The notes beneath the pieces are model-generated. The model ran no database searches. It was not told where the DNA came from and saw only the letters and a list, made by a program, of their open reading frames with translations. From the NCBI RefSeq assembly GCF_032460525.1, contig NZ_CP135963.1:1550001-1614000 (forward strand): DNA of 64,000 bases, given 5' to 3'. This DNA is from Geodermatophilus sp. DSM 44513 (GTDB lineage: Bacteria > Actinomycetota > Actinomycetes > Mycobacteriales > Geodermatophilaceae). This document shows positions 17,959 to 26,823 of this stretch, piece by piece. Position numbers and translations under genes: made by a program. Position 1 is the stretch's first letter; every line of letters begins with the position of its first letter.

Positions 17959-17977
17959 AGAGGTTAGCCTCGCCTTA
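17959..17977. promoter_or_regulatory. Iron box (IdeR/DtxR-type operator)
   Basis: AGAGGTTAGCCTCGCCTTA matches the 19-bp IdeR consensus TWAGGTWAGSCTWACCTWA at 15 of 19 positions by my alignment. It keeps both half-site cores, AGGTTAG and CCTTA. It lies 29 bp upstream of the ATG at 18006. IdeR/DmdR regulators repress at such sites under iron sufficiency. Confidence 0.6.
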
Positions 17978-18005
17978 CCCGTCCGGACGGCCGGGACTCG
18001 AGGTG

Positions 18006-18446
18006 ATGGGGGTCCGTGTGGGGCTGCGACTGCCGGTCGGGGACGTGACCGTGCTGCTGGGCCCGGCCGCCGCCCGGCGCCGCGTGATGGCGGCACTGGA
18101 CGACGACAGCGGACGGTGCGCCTCCGGGCACGCTGCCGTCCGGGTGCACCGGGTCGCGGCCTCGGCCGGTGACGACGTGCACCGGCGGATCGCGGCGGTC
18201 GAGGCGGTGCAGCAGGTCGGCGCCACGATCGTGCTCGTCGACCGGCTCACCGACGGCCTGGCCGCGCCGGACCGGCGGGCGGTGCTGGCGGCCCTGCGCC
18301 CGGTCGCCACCGGCGGCCGCGCGGTGCTCGTGGACGACGACGACCCGGTCGCCGCCCTCGCGGTCGCCGACGGCGCGCTGCGCGCCGACCCGTCCGGGAG
18401 CCTGGCGGCCGAGGCGGTCGGGGACCTGGACTACCTGGCCTCGTAG
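18006..18446 (+). CDS. Degenerate ABC-ATPase-like small protein, probably iron-regulated
   Basis: 146 residues. Its order echoes an ABC ATPase: DVTVLLGPAAARRRVMAAL where a Walker A loop would be (but without GxGKST), then ATIVLVDRLTDGLAAPDRRAV like Walker B and D-loop, and GGRAVLVDDDDPVAALAVADGAL like the H-loop region. The signature motif and helical subdomain are missing, so it probably does not hydrolyse ATP. The ATG at 18006 sits just after an iron box. Its 3' end overlaps the convergent DUF1540 gene by 16 bp. Function unknown; a role in iron or siderophore handling is suggested only by the operator. Confidence 0.65.
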   Translation: MGVRVGLRLPVGDVTVLLGPAAARRRVMAALDDDSGRCASGHAAVRVHRVAASAGDDVHRRIAAVEAVQQVGATIVLVDRLTDGLAAPDRRAVLAALRPVATGGRAVLVDDDDPVAALAVADGALRADPSGSLAAEAVGDLDYLAS

Positions 18447-18721
18447 GTCAGGCAGTCGGCGGCGTCGGCGCCGGGACCCACGCGCACGCTCGGCGCGTGG
18501 CACTCCAGCTTGTCGTTGTGCACGCAGTCCGACCGGTGACAGGCACCGACCAGCCCGGTGCGGTCCATCCCGCCACGGAAGCTGATCTCCACGAAGGTGC
18601 CGCAGTGGGCGTGGTCGCCACCCACCGTGATCGCACCGGCGTGGCAGCTGGACTCGGCGTTGTACGAGCAGCTGCTCACGGCGCAGTTCTGGACCTGGGG
18701 CATGTCCTGGAGAGACGTCAT
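18431..18721 (-). CDS. DUF1540 protein, duplicated Cys-rich domain
   Basis: 96 residues holding two DUF1540-type modules. Each has a spaced Cys set: NCAVSSCSYNAESSCHAGAI...AHCGTF and GACHRSDCVHNDKLECHAPSV...ADCLTY. Conserved Cys positions suggest metal binding or disulfides; no signal peptide is seen. The internal ATG at 18721 was preferred over 18772 because homology starts there. Iron-box neighbour and Cys content hint at metal biology, but that is inference. Confidence 0.8.
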   Translation of the reverse strand: MTSLQDMPQVQNCAVSSCSYNAESSCHAGAITVGGDHAHCGTFVEISFRGGMDRTGLVGACHRSDCVHNDKLECHAPSVRVGPGADAADCLTYEAR

Positions 18722-18906
18722 GGGGCCAGGCTGGCACAGCCGGACGGACCCCGCCAGCAAGCTGAGGCTCACCTGACGCGCTGGTCAGCGCCCTGTGCGG
18801 GGCCCCCGGACGGGTGAGGTCCCAGCGATCTCACAGCGCGGGCGCCACCATCTCCGAGCCGCGGCGGGGACCATGGGACCCGGCGAGAGTGAGGAGGTGG
18901 TGCGCC

Positions 18907-19506
18907 GTGGTCGTAGCGACCGGACCGGCCGCCACAGGGGACCGACGGGCCTGCGGGCGGCCGGCACCGCACGGTGTGCTGGTCGTCGTCGGGGGGCTGC
19001 CGGGCAGCGGGAAGACGACGCTGCTGCGCCGGCTGGTGGCCGAGCGGGTCCCCGGCGTCGTCGGCCTGGACTCCGAGGACGTCGCCGCCCGCGTGCACGC
19101 CCCGGGCGTCCCCTACCGGCTGGTCCGCCCGCTGGTGCACGCCTGGCACCGGGTGCGGGTGCTGCGCGCCGTGGCCGGTCCCGCCCCGGTCGTCGTCCTC
19201 ACCGACCCGTGGACCCGTCCCTGGTGGCGCGCCGCCGTGCTGGGCACCGGCCGGCGCGCCGGCCGCTCGGTGCGGCTGGTGCTCCTCGACGCGTCGCAGG
19301 AGCTCGCCGAGAGCGGGCAGACCGCCCGGGGCCGGCAGATCCCGGCCCGGTCGATGCGCCGGCACGCCACCCGCTGGGCGGACCTGCTGCGCTCGGTCAC
19401 CGGGCCCGACGGCGGGGTGGGACCGGACTCGGTGACCGTCGTGGACCGGCCGGGGGCCGACCGGCTCACCGTGGCCGACGTCGTCCTCGGCCGGGCCGTG
19501 GCCTGA
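18907..19506 (+). CDS. P-loop AAA/kinase-like protein
   Basis: 199 residues. Walker [16 protein letters not shown] lies near residue 35 and a Walker-B-like VVVLTDPW near 100. [27 protein letters not shown] resembles the LID/Arg region of small nucleotide or zeta-toxin-like kinases. GTG at 18907 follows GAGGAGG with a 9-base spacer. An ATP-dependent phosphotransfer role is likely; the substrate is unknown. Monocistronic, convergent with a DUF5313 gene. Confidence 0.7.
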   Translation: MVVATGPAATGDRRACGRPAPHGVLVVVGGLPGSGKTTLLRRLVAERVPGVVGLDSEDVAARVHAPGVPYRLVRPLVHAWHRVRVLRAVAGPAPVVVLTDPWTRPWWRAAVLGTGRRAGRSVRLVLLDASQELAESGQTARGRQIPARSMRRHATRWADLLRSVTGPDGGVGPDSVTVVDRPGADRLTVADVVLGRAVA

Positions 19507-19521
19507 GCCCCGGCCGGCCGC

Positions 19522-19953
19522 TCAGCGGCGGGCCCGCTGGCGGGCCGCCCGGCGTGCGGCGGCCGCGCGGCGGCGCTCGGCCTCCTGCCGCTCCCGGACC
19601 CGGGCGGCCTGCTCGCGGGCGGCCGTCGCCGTGCCTGGCGGGTAGCCGGCCTTCTTGACCCGGTTCTCGGTCGTCTCGGCCATGTAGGCCAGCGAGAAGA
19701 CCAGCCCGAGGAGCAGGCCGCCCAGGGCGGTCATCAGCCGGATCCAGGCCGGGGCGGGCACCAGCGCGACGACCAGCACGACCGGCACGGACATCTGCAC
19801 CAGCGCGCGGGCCACGTGCCGCAGCCCCCACGTGCGGGTCGTCGTGTCGTGCAGGACCCAGGAGGCGTACCGCGCCGGCAGCCCGCCGCCCAGGGCGTAG
19901 CCGACCCACCGCAGCACCCCGGGCCGTTCGGGCGGCCGGCTCGTGGTCCCCAC
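19522..19953 (-). CDS. DUF5313 membrane protein
   Basis: 143 residues. RPGVLRWVGYALGGGLPARY and WVLHDTTTRTWGLRHVARAL match the actinobacterial DUF5313 pattern. Two hydrophobic helices follow (VPVVLVVALVPAPAWI and MTALGGLLLGLVFSLAYMAE), then a long Arg/Ala coiled tail. GTG at 19953. Divergent from the sulfurtransferase gene, about 75 bp apart. Function unknown. Confidence 0.8.
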   Translation of the reverse strand: MGTTSRPPERPGVLRWVGYALGGGLPARYASWVLHDTTTRTWGLRHVARALVQMSVPVVLVVALVPAPAWIRLMTALGGLLLGLVFSLAYMAETTENRVKKAGYPPGTATAAREQAARVRERQEAERRRAAAARRAARQRARR

Positions 19954-20028
19954 CCCCGCAGTCTCCCCCTGCGGCCGCCCGCGGCGGCGGACCGGCCGGC
20001 CCTGTGGGGCCGTCGTAGGGTCCCCGGC

Positions 20029-20895
20029 ATGCTGCCCCCCGTCGTGGACACGGCCTGGCTGCGCGCGCACGCCGGCGAGGTGGTGCTCGCCGACGTCCGC
20101 TGGTACCTCGACGGCCGCTCCGGCCGTGCCGCCTACGACGCCGGGCACCTGCCCGGCGCGGTGTTCGTGGACCTCGACCGCTGGCTGGCCGGGCCACCGT
20201 CGGCGGCCGAGGGCCGCCACCCGCTGCCCGACCCCGCCGTCTTCGCCGAGGGCACGGCCGCCCTCGGCATCGGCGACGAGGACACCGTGGTGGCCTACGA
20301 CGACGCCGGCGGGGTCGTCGCCGCCCGCCTGGTGTGGATGCTCCGGGTGACCGGTCGCCCGGCGGCCCTGCTGGACGGCGGGATCGGCGCCTGGGACGGG
20401 CCGCTGGAGCAGGACGCGCCGGACCGCGCGCCGGCGGTGGCCACCCCGCGCCCCTGGCCGGCCGACCGGCTGGCCGGGGCGGAGGACGTGCTCGACCCGC
20501 GAGCGGTGGTCCTCGACGCCCGGGAGCCCGCGCGCTACCGCGGCGACCGCGAGCCGGTCGACCCGCGGGCGGGGCACGTGCCCGGCGCGGTCAACGTGCC
20601 CTGCCGCGGCAACCTGGACGGCGACCGCCGTTTCCTGCCCGCCGACGAGCTGCGCCGCCGCTACACCGGGGCCGGCGTTCCCGAGGACGGCGACGTGGTC
20701 GTCTACTGCGGCTCGGGGGTCACCGCCTGCCACGACCTGCTGGCCCTGGAGGTCGCCGGCCTGCCCGCCGGGCGGCTGTACCCGGGCTCGTGGTCGCAGT
20801 ACAGCGCCGACCCGGACCGCCCGGTGGCCGTCGGGGACGACCCGGGCGCTCAGCGGGCCGGCGGCGGCCCGGGGGACGGCGGCCGCTCGACGTAG
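20029..20895 (+). CDS. Sulfurtransferase, two rhodanese domains
   Basis: 288 residues. An inactive N-terminal rhodanese domain (DAGHLPGAVFVDLDRWLAG) and an active C-terminal one with RAGHVPGAVNVPCRGNL and the catalytic loop VVYCGSGVTACH (nucleophile Cys). The CGSGVTA loop fits thiosulfate or 3-mercaptopyruvate sulfurtransferases. ATG at 20029. Its last 46 bp overlap the convergent lrp-type gene; the 3' tail is low-complexity Gly/Pro. Confidence 0.9.
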   Translation: MLPPVVDTAWLRAHAGEVVLADVRWYLDGRSGRAAYDAGHLPGAVFVDLDRWLAGPPSAAEGRHPLPDPAVFAEGTAALGIGDEDTVVAYDDAGGVVAARLVWMLRVTGRPAALLDGGIGAWDGPLEQDAPDRAPAVATPRPWPADRLAGAEDVLDPRAVVLDAREPARYRGDREPVDPRAGHVPGAVNVPCRGNLDGDRRFLPADELRRRYTGAGVPEDGDVVVYCGSGVTACHDLLALEVAGLPAGRLYPGSWSQYSADPDRPVAVGDDPGAQRAGGGPGDGGRST

Positions 20896-21305
20896 GTCTG
20901 CAGGGCCACGTGGGTGCGGGTGTTGCGCACCCCGGGCACCCGGTAGAGGGCGTGCAGCAGGTCCTCGAGGTCCGCCGGGCCGGTGACCCGCACCTTGGCC
21001 AGGAAGTGGGTGTCCCCGGCGATGGAGTGCAGGTCCTCCACGCGCGGGTCGTCGCGGACGGCGTCGACGAGCGGCTTCTTGACCCACCCCTCGGTGTCGA
21101 TCTCCACGAAGGCCAGCAGCACCGCCCCCAGCGCCACCGGGTCCACCTCGACGGTGGTGCGCCGGATGACGCCGGCCTGGCGCATCTTGCGCACCCGCTC
21201 GTGCGTCGCGGCGGTCGACAGGTGCACCGCCCGGCCGAGGTCGGCGTAGGACCGGGTGGCGTCCTGCTGCAGCAGCCCGATCAGCGTCCGGTCGGTCTCG
21301 TCCAC
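20850..21305 (-). CDS. Lrp/AsnC-family transcriptional regulator
   Basis: 151 residues. N-terminal HTH (LIGLLQQDATRSYADLGRAV then STAATHERVRKMRQAGVI) and a C-terminal RAM ligand domain (VALGAVLLAFVEIDT ... VRNTRTHVAL). GTG at 21305. Divergent from a frameshifted MFS gene with a dyad in between, so it probably controls that transporter in response to an amino acid. Confidence 0.92.
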   Translation of the reverse strand: MDETDRTLIGLLQQDATRSYADLGRAVHLSTAATHERVRKMRQAGVIRRTTVEVDPVALGAVLLAFVEIDTEGWVKKPLVDAVRDDPRVEDLHSIAGDTHFLAKVRVTGPADLEDLLHALYRVPGVRNTRTHVALQTYVERPPSPGPPPAR

Positions 21306-21353
21306 GGTGCCCTCCTCGACGCCGTCAGGCCGGACGTCGTCTCGACCTCAGCG

Positions 21354-21383
21354 GGTACGGCGCAACAGCGTGCGCACCGTACC
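21354..21383. promoter_or_regulatory. Operator-like dyad between lrp-type and MFS genes
   Basis: GGTACGG and CCGTACC form 7-bp arms; within them GC and GC pairs continue after one mismatch toward a 6-base centre. The site lies 49 bp from the lrp start and 55 bp from the MFS start, as expected for an autoregulatory Lrp/AsnC site. Confidence 0.5.
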
Positions 21384-21437
21384 GCGTTCGGCCCTAGCGT
21401 GGAGCGCGGCGGATGGCGTCGGGGGAGGGAGGCCGGG

Positions 21438-22621
21438 GTGGGTGCGGAGCAGCGGCTGGGGGCCGGACCGTGGGTGCTGATGACCGGCGTGGCCGTGGTC
21501 GGCGCGCAGTCGCTGCTGCTGGCCCCGGTGCTCCCCGACGTGGCCGGCGCCCGGGCACCGGTCCCGCGGAGGTCGGGCGGGCGGCCGCCGCGTACGGGCT
21601 GGCCACCGCGGTCTCCGCACTCGCCCTGGGGCGCGTCGTGGACCCGCTGCCCCGGGTCCGGGTGCTGCAGGCGGCGGCCGCCGTGCTCGCCGCCGGGGTG
21701 CTGGCCTGCGCGGCCGCCCCGCACTGGGGCGTGCTGGCGGCCGGCCAGGTGGTGGCCGGGCTGGCCGCGGGCGTCACCCTGCCGGTGACCTACGCCCTCG
21801 CGGGGGAGACCGCGCCGGCCGGGGCCGAGGCCCGGGTGCTGGGACGGGTGCTGCTGGGCTGGTCGGTGGCGATGGTCGCCGCCGTCCCGCTGTCCGCCGC
21901 GCTGACCGACCTGGCCGGCTGGCGGACGGCGTTCGCGGTGCTGGCCGGCGTCGCGGCCGCGCAGGTGGGCCTGCTGCGCCGGCTGCCGCGGGTCGGGGCG
22001 CCGCGGCCGGCCTCCCCGGCGCGCTACCGCGACGCGCTCACCCGGCCCGGTGTCCGGCCGCTGCTGGTCGTCGTCCTGGCCTACATGGCCGCCTTCTACG
22101 GCACCTACGCCTACCTGGGCGACCACGTGCGCGCCGTCCAGGGGGTGGGCGCCGGGGCGGCGGGCCTGGTGTCGCTGGCCTACGGCGCGGGCTTCGGGGC
22201 GGCGGGGCTGCTCGACGGGCGCCTGGACCGAGCCGGGCCCGCCCGGCTGCTGCCGCCGACCGTGCTGGTGCTCGCCGGCGTCTACCTGGCGCTGCCGGCC
22301 GCGGCCGGCGCGCTGCCCGTCCTGCTGGCCGCCTGTGCCCTGTGGGGCCTGGTCAACCACGCCGGCCTCGGCCTGCTGGTGACCCTCCTCGGCCGGGCCG
22401 GCGGCGAGGCCCGGGGGCCGGTGCTGGCGCTCTACAGCGCCACGACCTACCTGGCGGCGGCGCTGGGCACCGCGGCGCTGGGCCCCGGCTACGAGGCCGG
22501 CGGCCTGACCGCGGTGACCCGCGTGGCCGGCGCCGGCCTGCTGCTCGCCGTCGGGCCGGCGGCGCGGGTGCGCCGGGGGGAGGCCCGGCGCCCGACTGGC
22601 CGCCGGCCGGCCGGTGGGTGA
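21438..22621 (+). pseudogene. MFS transporter interrupted by a one-base frameshift
   Basis: The GTG at 21438 (preceded by GGGAGGGAGG) opens a normal MFS N-terminus, WVLMTGVAVVGAQSLLLAPVLPDVAGA. That frame then becomes Arg/Pro-rich nonsense. From about 21553 the -1 frame continues with GTGPAEVGRAAAAYGLATAV and the remaining membrane helices to 22621. One missing base near GCGCCCGGGCACC (21548-21560) would restore a transporter of about 394 residues with 12 helices, related to MFS drug/amino-acid exporters. The heptamer there is not in a canonical -1 slippery phase. Either a true null allele or a sequencing error. Confidence 0.8.
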
Positions 22622-22698
22622 GGGTGCGGGAGTGCCGGGAAGCCGTCCCCGGCCGGCGGGCGGCGTGCCCACGCCCCTCCGAGCCGAGGAGCCCAGCG

Positions 22699-23847
22699 AT
22701 GCGAGCCATGGTCTACCGGGGGCCGTACAAGGTGCGGGTCGAGGACAAGGACGTCCCGCGGATCGAGCACCCCAACGACGCGGTCGTGCGGGTGACGCTG
22801 GCCGCCATCTGCGGCTCCGACCTGCACCTCTACCACGGGATGATGCCGGACACCCGGGTCGGGCACACGTTCGGCCACGAGTTCATCGGCGTGGTCGAGC
22901 AGGTCGGCTCCTCGGTGGAGACCCTGCGGGTGGGCGACCGGGTGATGGTGCCGTTCAACATCTCCTGCGGCAGCTGCTGGTTCTGCGTCCGCGGCCTGTA
23001 CTCCAACTGCCACAACGTCAACCCCAACGCCACGGCGGTCGGCGGCATCTACGGCTACTCGCACACCACCGGCGGCTACGACGGCGGCCAGGCGCAGTAC
23101 GTGCGCGTCCCGTTCGCCGACGTCGGGCCGGTGCGCATCCCCGACTGGATGCACGACGAGGACGCCGTCCTGCTCACCGACGCCGCCGCGACCGGCTACT
23201 TCGGCGCCCAGCTCGGCGACATCGCCGAGGGCGACACGGTCGTCGTCCTCGGCGCCGGGCCGGTGGGACTCGTCGCCGCGCAGTCCGCGTGGCTGATGGG
23301 CGCCGGGCGGGTCATCGTGGTCGACCACCTGCCGGAGCGGCTGGACAAGGCCCGGACCATGGCGCACGCCGAGGTGCTCGACTACGACGAGCACGCCGAC
23401 GTCGTGGTCGAGCTGAAGAAGCAGACCGACTTCCTCGGCGCCGACGTCGTCATCGAGGCCGCGGGTGCCGAGGCCGACGGCAACCTGCTGCAGCAGGTCG
23501 CGGGCACCAAGCTCAAGCTGCAGGGCGGCTCACCGGTGGCGCTGAACTGGGCCATCGACGGGGTGCGCAAGGGCGGCACGGTCGCGGTCGTCGGCGCCTA
23601 CGGGCCGATCCCCAACGCGGTGAAGTTCGGCGACGCGCTCAACAAGGGGCTCACCCTGCGGATGAACCAGACACCGGTGAAGCGGCAGTGGCCGCGGATG
23701 TTCGAGCACGTGCGCAACGGCCACCTCACGCCGCGGGCGATGGTCACCCACCGGTTCCCGCTGGAGCACGTCGCGGAGGCCTACCACGTCTTCTCCGCCA
23801 AGCTCGACGGCTGCATCAAGCCGCTGATCCTGCCCGACGCGGCCTGA
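22699..23847 (+). CDS. Zinc-dependent alcohol dehydrogenase family protein
   Basis: 382 residues, MDR superfamily. Catalytic zinc ligands appear in ICGSDLHLYHG and FGHEFIGVVEQ. Structural-zinc-type cysteines are partly kept in ISCGSCWFCVRGLYSNC. The Rossmann loop is VVVLGAGPVGLVA and the acidic VDHLPERL suggests NAD. Similar to the formaldehyde/glutathione-independent or threonine-type dehydrogenases of actinobacteria. GAGGAG precedes the ATG at 22699. Followed after 13 bp by a hypothetical gene that probably shares its mRNA. Confidence 0.88.
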   Translation: MRAMVYRGPYKVRVEDKDVPRIEHPNDAVVRVTLAAICGSDLHLYHGMMPDTRVGHTFGHEFIGVVEQVGSSVETLRVGDRVMVPFNISCGSCWFCVRGLYSNCHNVNPNATAVGGIYGYSHTTGGYDGGQAQYVRVPFADVGPVRIPDWMHDEDAVLLTDAAATGYFGAQLGDIAEGDTVVVLGAGPVGLVAAQSAWLMGAGRVIVVDHLPERLDKARTMAHAEVLDYDEHADVVVELKKQTDFLGADVVIEAAGAEADGNLLQQVAGTKLKLQGGSPVALNWAIDGVRKGGTVAVVGAYGPIPNAVKFGDALNKGLTLRMNQTPVKRQWPRMFEHVRNGHLTPRAMVTHRFPLEHVAEAYHVFSAKLDGCIKPLILPDAA

Positions 23848-23860
23848 GCGGAGCGCTGCC

Positions 23861-24445
23861 GTGACCGAGCCCGACATCCCGAGCGCCTACGTCCGCGACA
23901 AGCGCACCCCCCGCGAGACCCGCGAGCAGCTGCGGGCCCGCATCCCCGGCTGGGGCGCCGACCTCGACCCGGCCGACCGGCCGTCGCACCCCCGGCTGCG
24001 CTACGACCCGGAGGCCACCGGCGCGCACTGGGACTTCCCCGAGCGGCAGCCCGGCGCCGAGGGCCGCGAGCGGTCGGTCGAGCACGCCTTCGTCACCCCG
24101 GTGTTCGGCACCGCCCAGCCGCTGCACGGCGTGTCCGGGGCGGTGCGCCGGTACGCCTACCGGCGGTTCAGCGAGGGCCGCCTGGCGCACTGGCTGCTGC
24201 TCGTCGCCGGTGACCGCATCGACGCCTGGGGCGCGCACCTGCGCTCCTTCGGCACGGCCCGCCCGGACGTGCCGGCGACCGGGGTGGGCGGTGAGCTCAC
24301 CCGCGGCGGGCTGCGGTCCCGCCGTGGGCGCAGCGACACCCGGCACCAGCTGCTCGACCCGGTCGTCGTCGCCGGGCCCTGGGTCGCCGGTGCCGCGGTG
24401 GCGTGGACCGGAGGGCGCCGGCTGCTGCGGGCACTGCGTCGCTGA
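23861..24445 (+). CDS. Conserved hypothetical protein in the dehydrogenase operon
   Basis: 194 residues. The first half is polar and proline/arginine-rich (SAYVRDKRTPRETREQLRAR). HGVSGAVRRYAYRRFSEGRLAHWLLLVAGDRIDAWGAHLRS forms an amphipathic-to-hydrophobic helix region, and a second hydrophobic helix (VVVAGPWVAGAAVAW) lies near the end. GTG at 23861, 13 bp after the zinc dehydrogenase. I do not recognise a catalytic motif; possibly membrane-associated. Confidence 0.7.
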   Translation: MTEPDIPSAYVRDKRTPRETREQLRARIPGWGADLDPADRPSHPRLRYDPEATGAHWDFPERQPGAEGRERSVEHAFVTPVFGTAQPLHGVSGAVRRYAYRRFSEGRLAHWLLLVAGDRIDAWGAHLRSFGTARPDVPATGVGGELTRGGLRSRRGRSDTRHQLLDPVVVAGPWVAGAAVAWTGGRRLLRALRR

Positions 24446-24476
24446 CGCGGGCACCGCGCCGCGGACCTCCCCCTGA

Positions 24477-26672
24477 TTGTGGAACCGGATCAAGCGGAAG
24501 CCGCTCACGACCGACATCCTCGGCATGCCCGAGTTCCCGACCACCGCGCCACCACGCAGCGACGTCTACGAGACGTTGTTCACCCACGGCATCGACGGGT
24601 TCCTGCTCACCTCGGCCGACGGTCTGACGTTCCGCGCCAACCCGCGGGCGTGCGAGCTGCTGGGCCGCTCCGAGGCCGAGCTGCTGGAGGTCGGACGGGC
24701 AGGGGTCGTCGACCCGCGGGACCCCCGGTGGGCGGAGGCGTTCGAGGCCCGTCGCCGGGACGGCGCCTACCGCGGGGTGCTGCGCATGCGCCGGCGCGAC
24801 GGCTCCACCTTCCCGGCCGAGGTGAGCACCGCCCTGCTCCCCGATGGAGGGACCTCGCTCGCCTACGTCTACTTCCGGGACATGACCACGGTGGAGGCCG
24901 AGGCGGCGCGGACGGCCGAGACCCGGCGGGTCGCGGCCGAGGTGGTCGACAGCCTCGAGTCGTTCAGCGACATGTACATCGGGGTGGACGCCGACTGGCG
25001 GATCACCTACATCAACGCGCAGGCCGAGACCCGGCTGGGTGTCCGCCGCGACGACGTCGTGGGCAGGGACGTCTGGGACCGGTTCCCGGACCTGGTCGGC
25101 ACGCCGCTCGAGGAGGCCTACCGCGAGGCCGTGCGGACCGGGCAGCCGAGGACGGTCGAGGCCCACTACGCACCTGCCGACCTGTGGTCGGAGACCCGCG
25201 TGTTCCCGCTGCGCCGGGGTGGGCTCGGCGTCTACTTCCGTGACGTCGCCGAGCGGCGGGCCCTGGAGGAGGAACGGGAGCGGCTGCTGGCCGCCGAGCG
25301 CCTGGCGCGCGCCGCCGCCGAGCGTGCGCAGCACGACCTCGCCCACCGGGCCACCCACGACGACCTCACCGGGCTGCTCAACCGGGCTGGGCTGGTGGAG
25401 CACGTCGCCTCGCTCACCGCCGGCCGGCCGGGAGCCGGGCTGACCGTGCTGTTCGCCGACCTCGACCGCTTCAAGCTGGTCAACGACATCCTGGGACACC
25501 GCGCCGGCGACGCGCTGCTCACCGCCATCAGCCGCCGCCTGGCCGAGCTCGCCGGGCCGACCGAGGTGGTGGCCCGCTTCGGTGGTGACGAGTTCGTCGT
25601 GGCGATGGTCGGCGCCACCACGGCGGCCGCCGACGTGATGGCCGCGGCAGTGGTGGCCGCGTGCTCCGAGCCGGTGGACGCCGTCGGGCGGATGGCGGTC
25701 GGCGCCAGTGTCGGCATAGCCGCATCGACCGGCCCCGGCGCGCTGGACACGGTGCTCCGGGAGGCCGACGCGGCCCTGGGCAGGGCGAAGGACGGCGGCC
25801 GCGGCCGCGCCGCGTGGTTCGACGAACAGCTGCACCGGGAGTCGGTGCAGCGGGTGCTGGTCGAGCGCGACCTGCGCCTGGCCCTGGAGCGCGACGAGTT
25901 CTTCCTGGAGTACCAGCCGGCGTTCGACCTGCGCTACGAACGGATCACCCACATCGAGGCGCTGGTCCGATGGCGGCACCCCACCCGGGGCGTCGTCCCA
26001 CCGCTGGACTTCATCCCGGTCGCCGAGGAGTCCGGCCTGGTCTCCCGGGTCGGCGAGTGGGTCCTCGGACGGGCCGTCGAGCAGGCGGCCCGGTGGGCGC
26101 ACGTCCCCGGCGTGCGGGTGTGGGTCAACGTCGCCCCACAGCAGCTGGCCGACTGCCGGATGCCGGAACTGCTGGCCGGCCACCTCGCCCGCGTGGGACT
26201 GGCCGCCGACCGGCTGGGCGTCGAGGTGACCGAGTCGATCTTCGGCGACTCCTCCCGCCTGGCCGAGGTCCTGGAGGAGGTCCGGGCGCTGGGGGTCGCG
26301 GTCGCGATCGACGACTTCGGCACCGGCTACAGCTCGCTGGCCCGACTGGGCGACCTGCCGGTCGACGTCATCAAGATCGACCGGTCCTTCGTGCACGACC
26401 TGGGGACGCCGCGCGGTGAGGCGGTGCTCTCCAGCGTCGTCACCTTGGCCCACGCCTTCGACGCCACCGTCATCGCGGAGGGCGTCGAGACCCTGAGCCA
26501 GCTGCGCACCCTCAGCGCGCTCGGGGTGGACTCGGCCAGCGGGTACCTGCTGGCCCGGCCGTCGGCGCCCGAGCACCTGCCGATGGTGCTGCCGGCTGCC
26601 GCGTCCTTCCGCTGGCCGACGGTCCTGCACCCCTCCGTGGCACGGGTCCCGCAGCGACTGGGGATCGGTTGA
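24477..26672 (+). CDS. PAS-PAS-GGDEF-EAL c-di-GMP turnover protein
   Basis: 731 residues, cytoplasmic. First PAS (about 25-140), second PAS (about 155-265), a coiled coil (ALEEERERLLAAERLARAAAERA), GGDEF domain (about 300-455) with ARFGGDEFVVAMV, and EAL domain (475-715) with IEALVRW, NVAPQQLADC, VEVTESIF and DDFGTGYSSL. Both signature motifs are intact, so it could both make and degrade c-di-GMP; no RxxD inhibitory site precedes GGDEF (GPTEVVA instead). The TTG start at 24477 lacks a clear Shine-Dalgarno; ATG at 24525 is an alternative. Confidence 0.93.
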   Translation: MWNRIKRKPLTTDILGMPEFPTTAPPRSDVYETLFTHGIDGFLLTSADGLTFRANPRACELLGRSEAELLEVGRAGVVDPRDPRWAEAFEARRRDGAYRGVLRMRRRDGSTFPAEVSTALLPDGGTSLAYVYFRDMTTVEAEAARTAETRRVAAEVVDSLESFSDMYIGVDADWRITYINAQAETRLGVRRDDVVGRDVWDRFPDLVGTPLEEAYREAVRTGQPRTVEAHYAPADLWSETRVFPLRRGGLGVYFRDVAERRALEEERERLLAAERLARAAAERAQHDLAHRATHDDLTGLLNRAGLVEHVASLTAGRPGAGLTVLFADLDRFKLVNDILGHRAGDALLTAISRRLAELAGPTEVVARFGGDEFVVAMVGATTAAADVMAAAVVAACSEPVDAVGRMAVGASVGIAASTGPGALDTVLREADAALGRAKDGGRGRAAWFDEQLHRESVQRVLVERDLRLALERDEFFLEYQPAFDLRYERITHIEALVRWRHPTRGVVPPLDFIPVAEESGLVSRVGEWVLGRAVEQAARWAHVPGVRVWVNVAPQQLADCRMPELLAGHLARVGLAADRLGVEVTESIFGDSSRLAEVLEEVRALGVAVAIDDFGTGYSSLARLGDLPVDVIKIDRSFVHDLGTPRGEAVLSSVVTLAHAFDATVIAEGVETLSQLRTLSALGVDSASGYLLARPSAPEHLPMVLPAAASFRWPTVLHPSVARVPQRLGIG

Positions 26673-26823
26673 CCGGTGCCTGGACACGATCGGCGCACGC
26701 CCGCGCGCCGTCGACGGCAGGGGCGCCGTCGGCGGCCGGCCCGCCCGGAGTTGACGCGCGGCGGGCGCCCGGACAGGGTCGCCTGACGCGGACGGGTCCG
26801 GGGCCCGGCCGCCGAGGAGGGAC

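Noticed and set aside
21545..21565. Programmed -1 frameshift in the MFS gene
   Set aside because: The CCCGGGC run is not in the X_XXY_YYZ phase of the upstream frame and no clear downstream stimulatory stem was seen; an indel is simpler.
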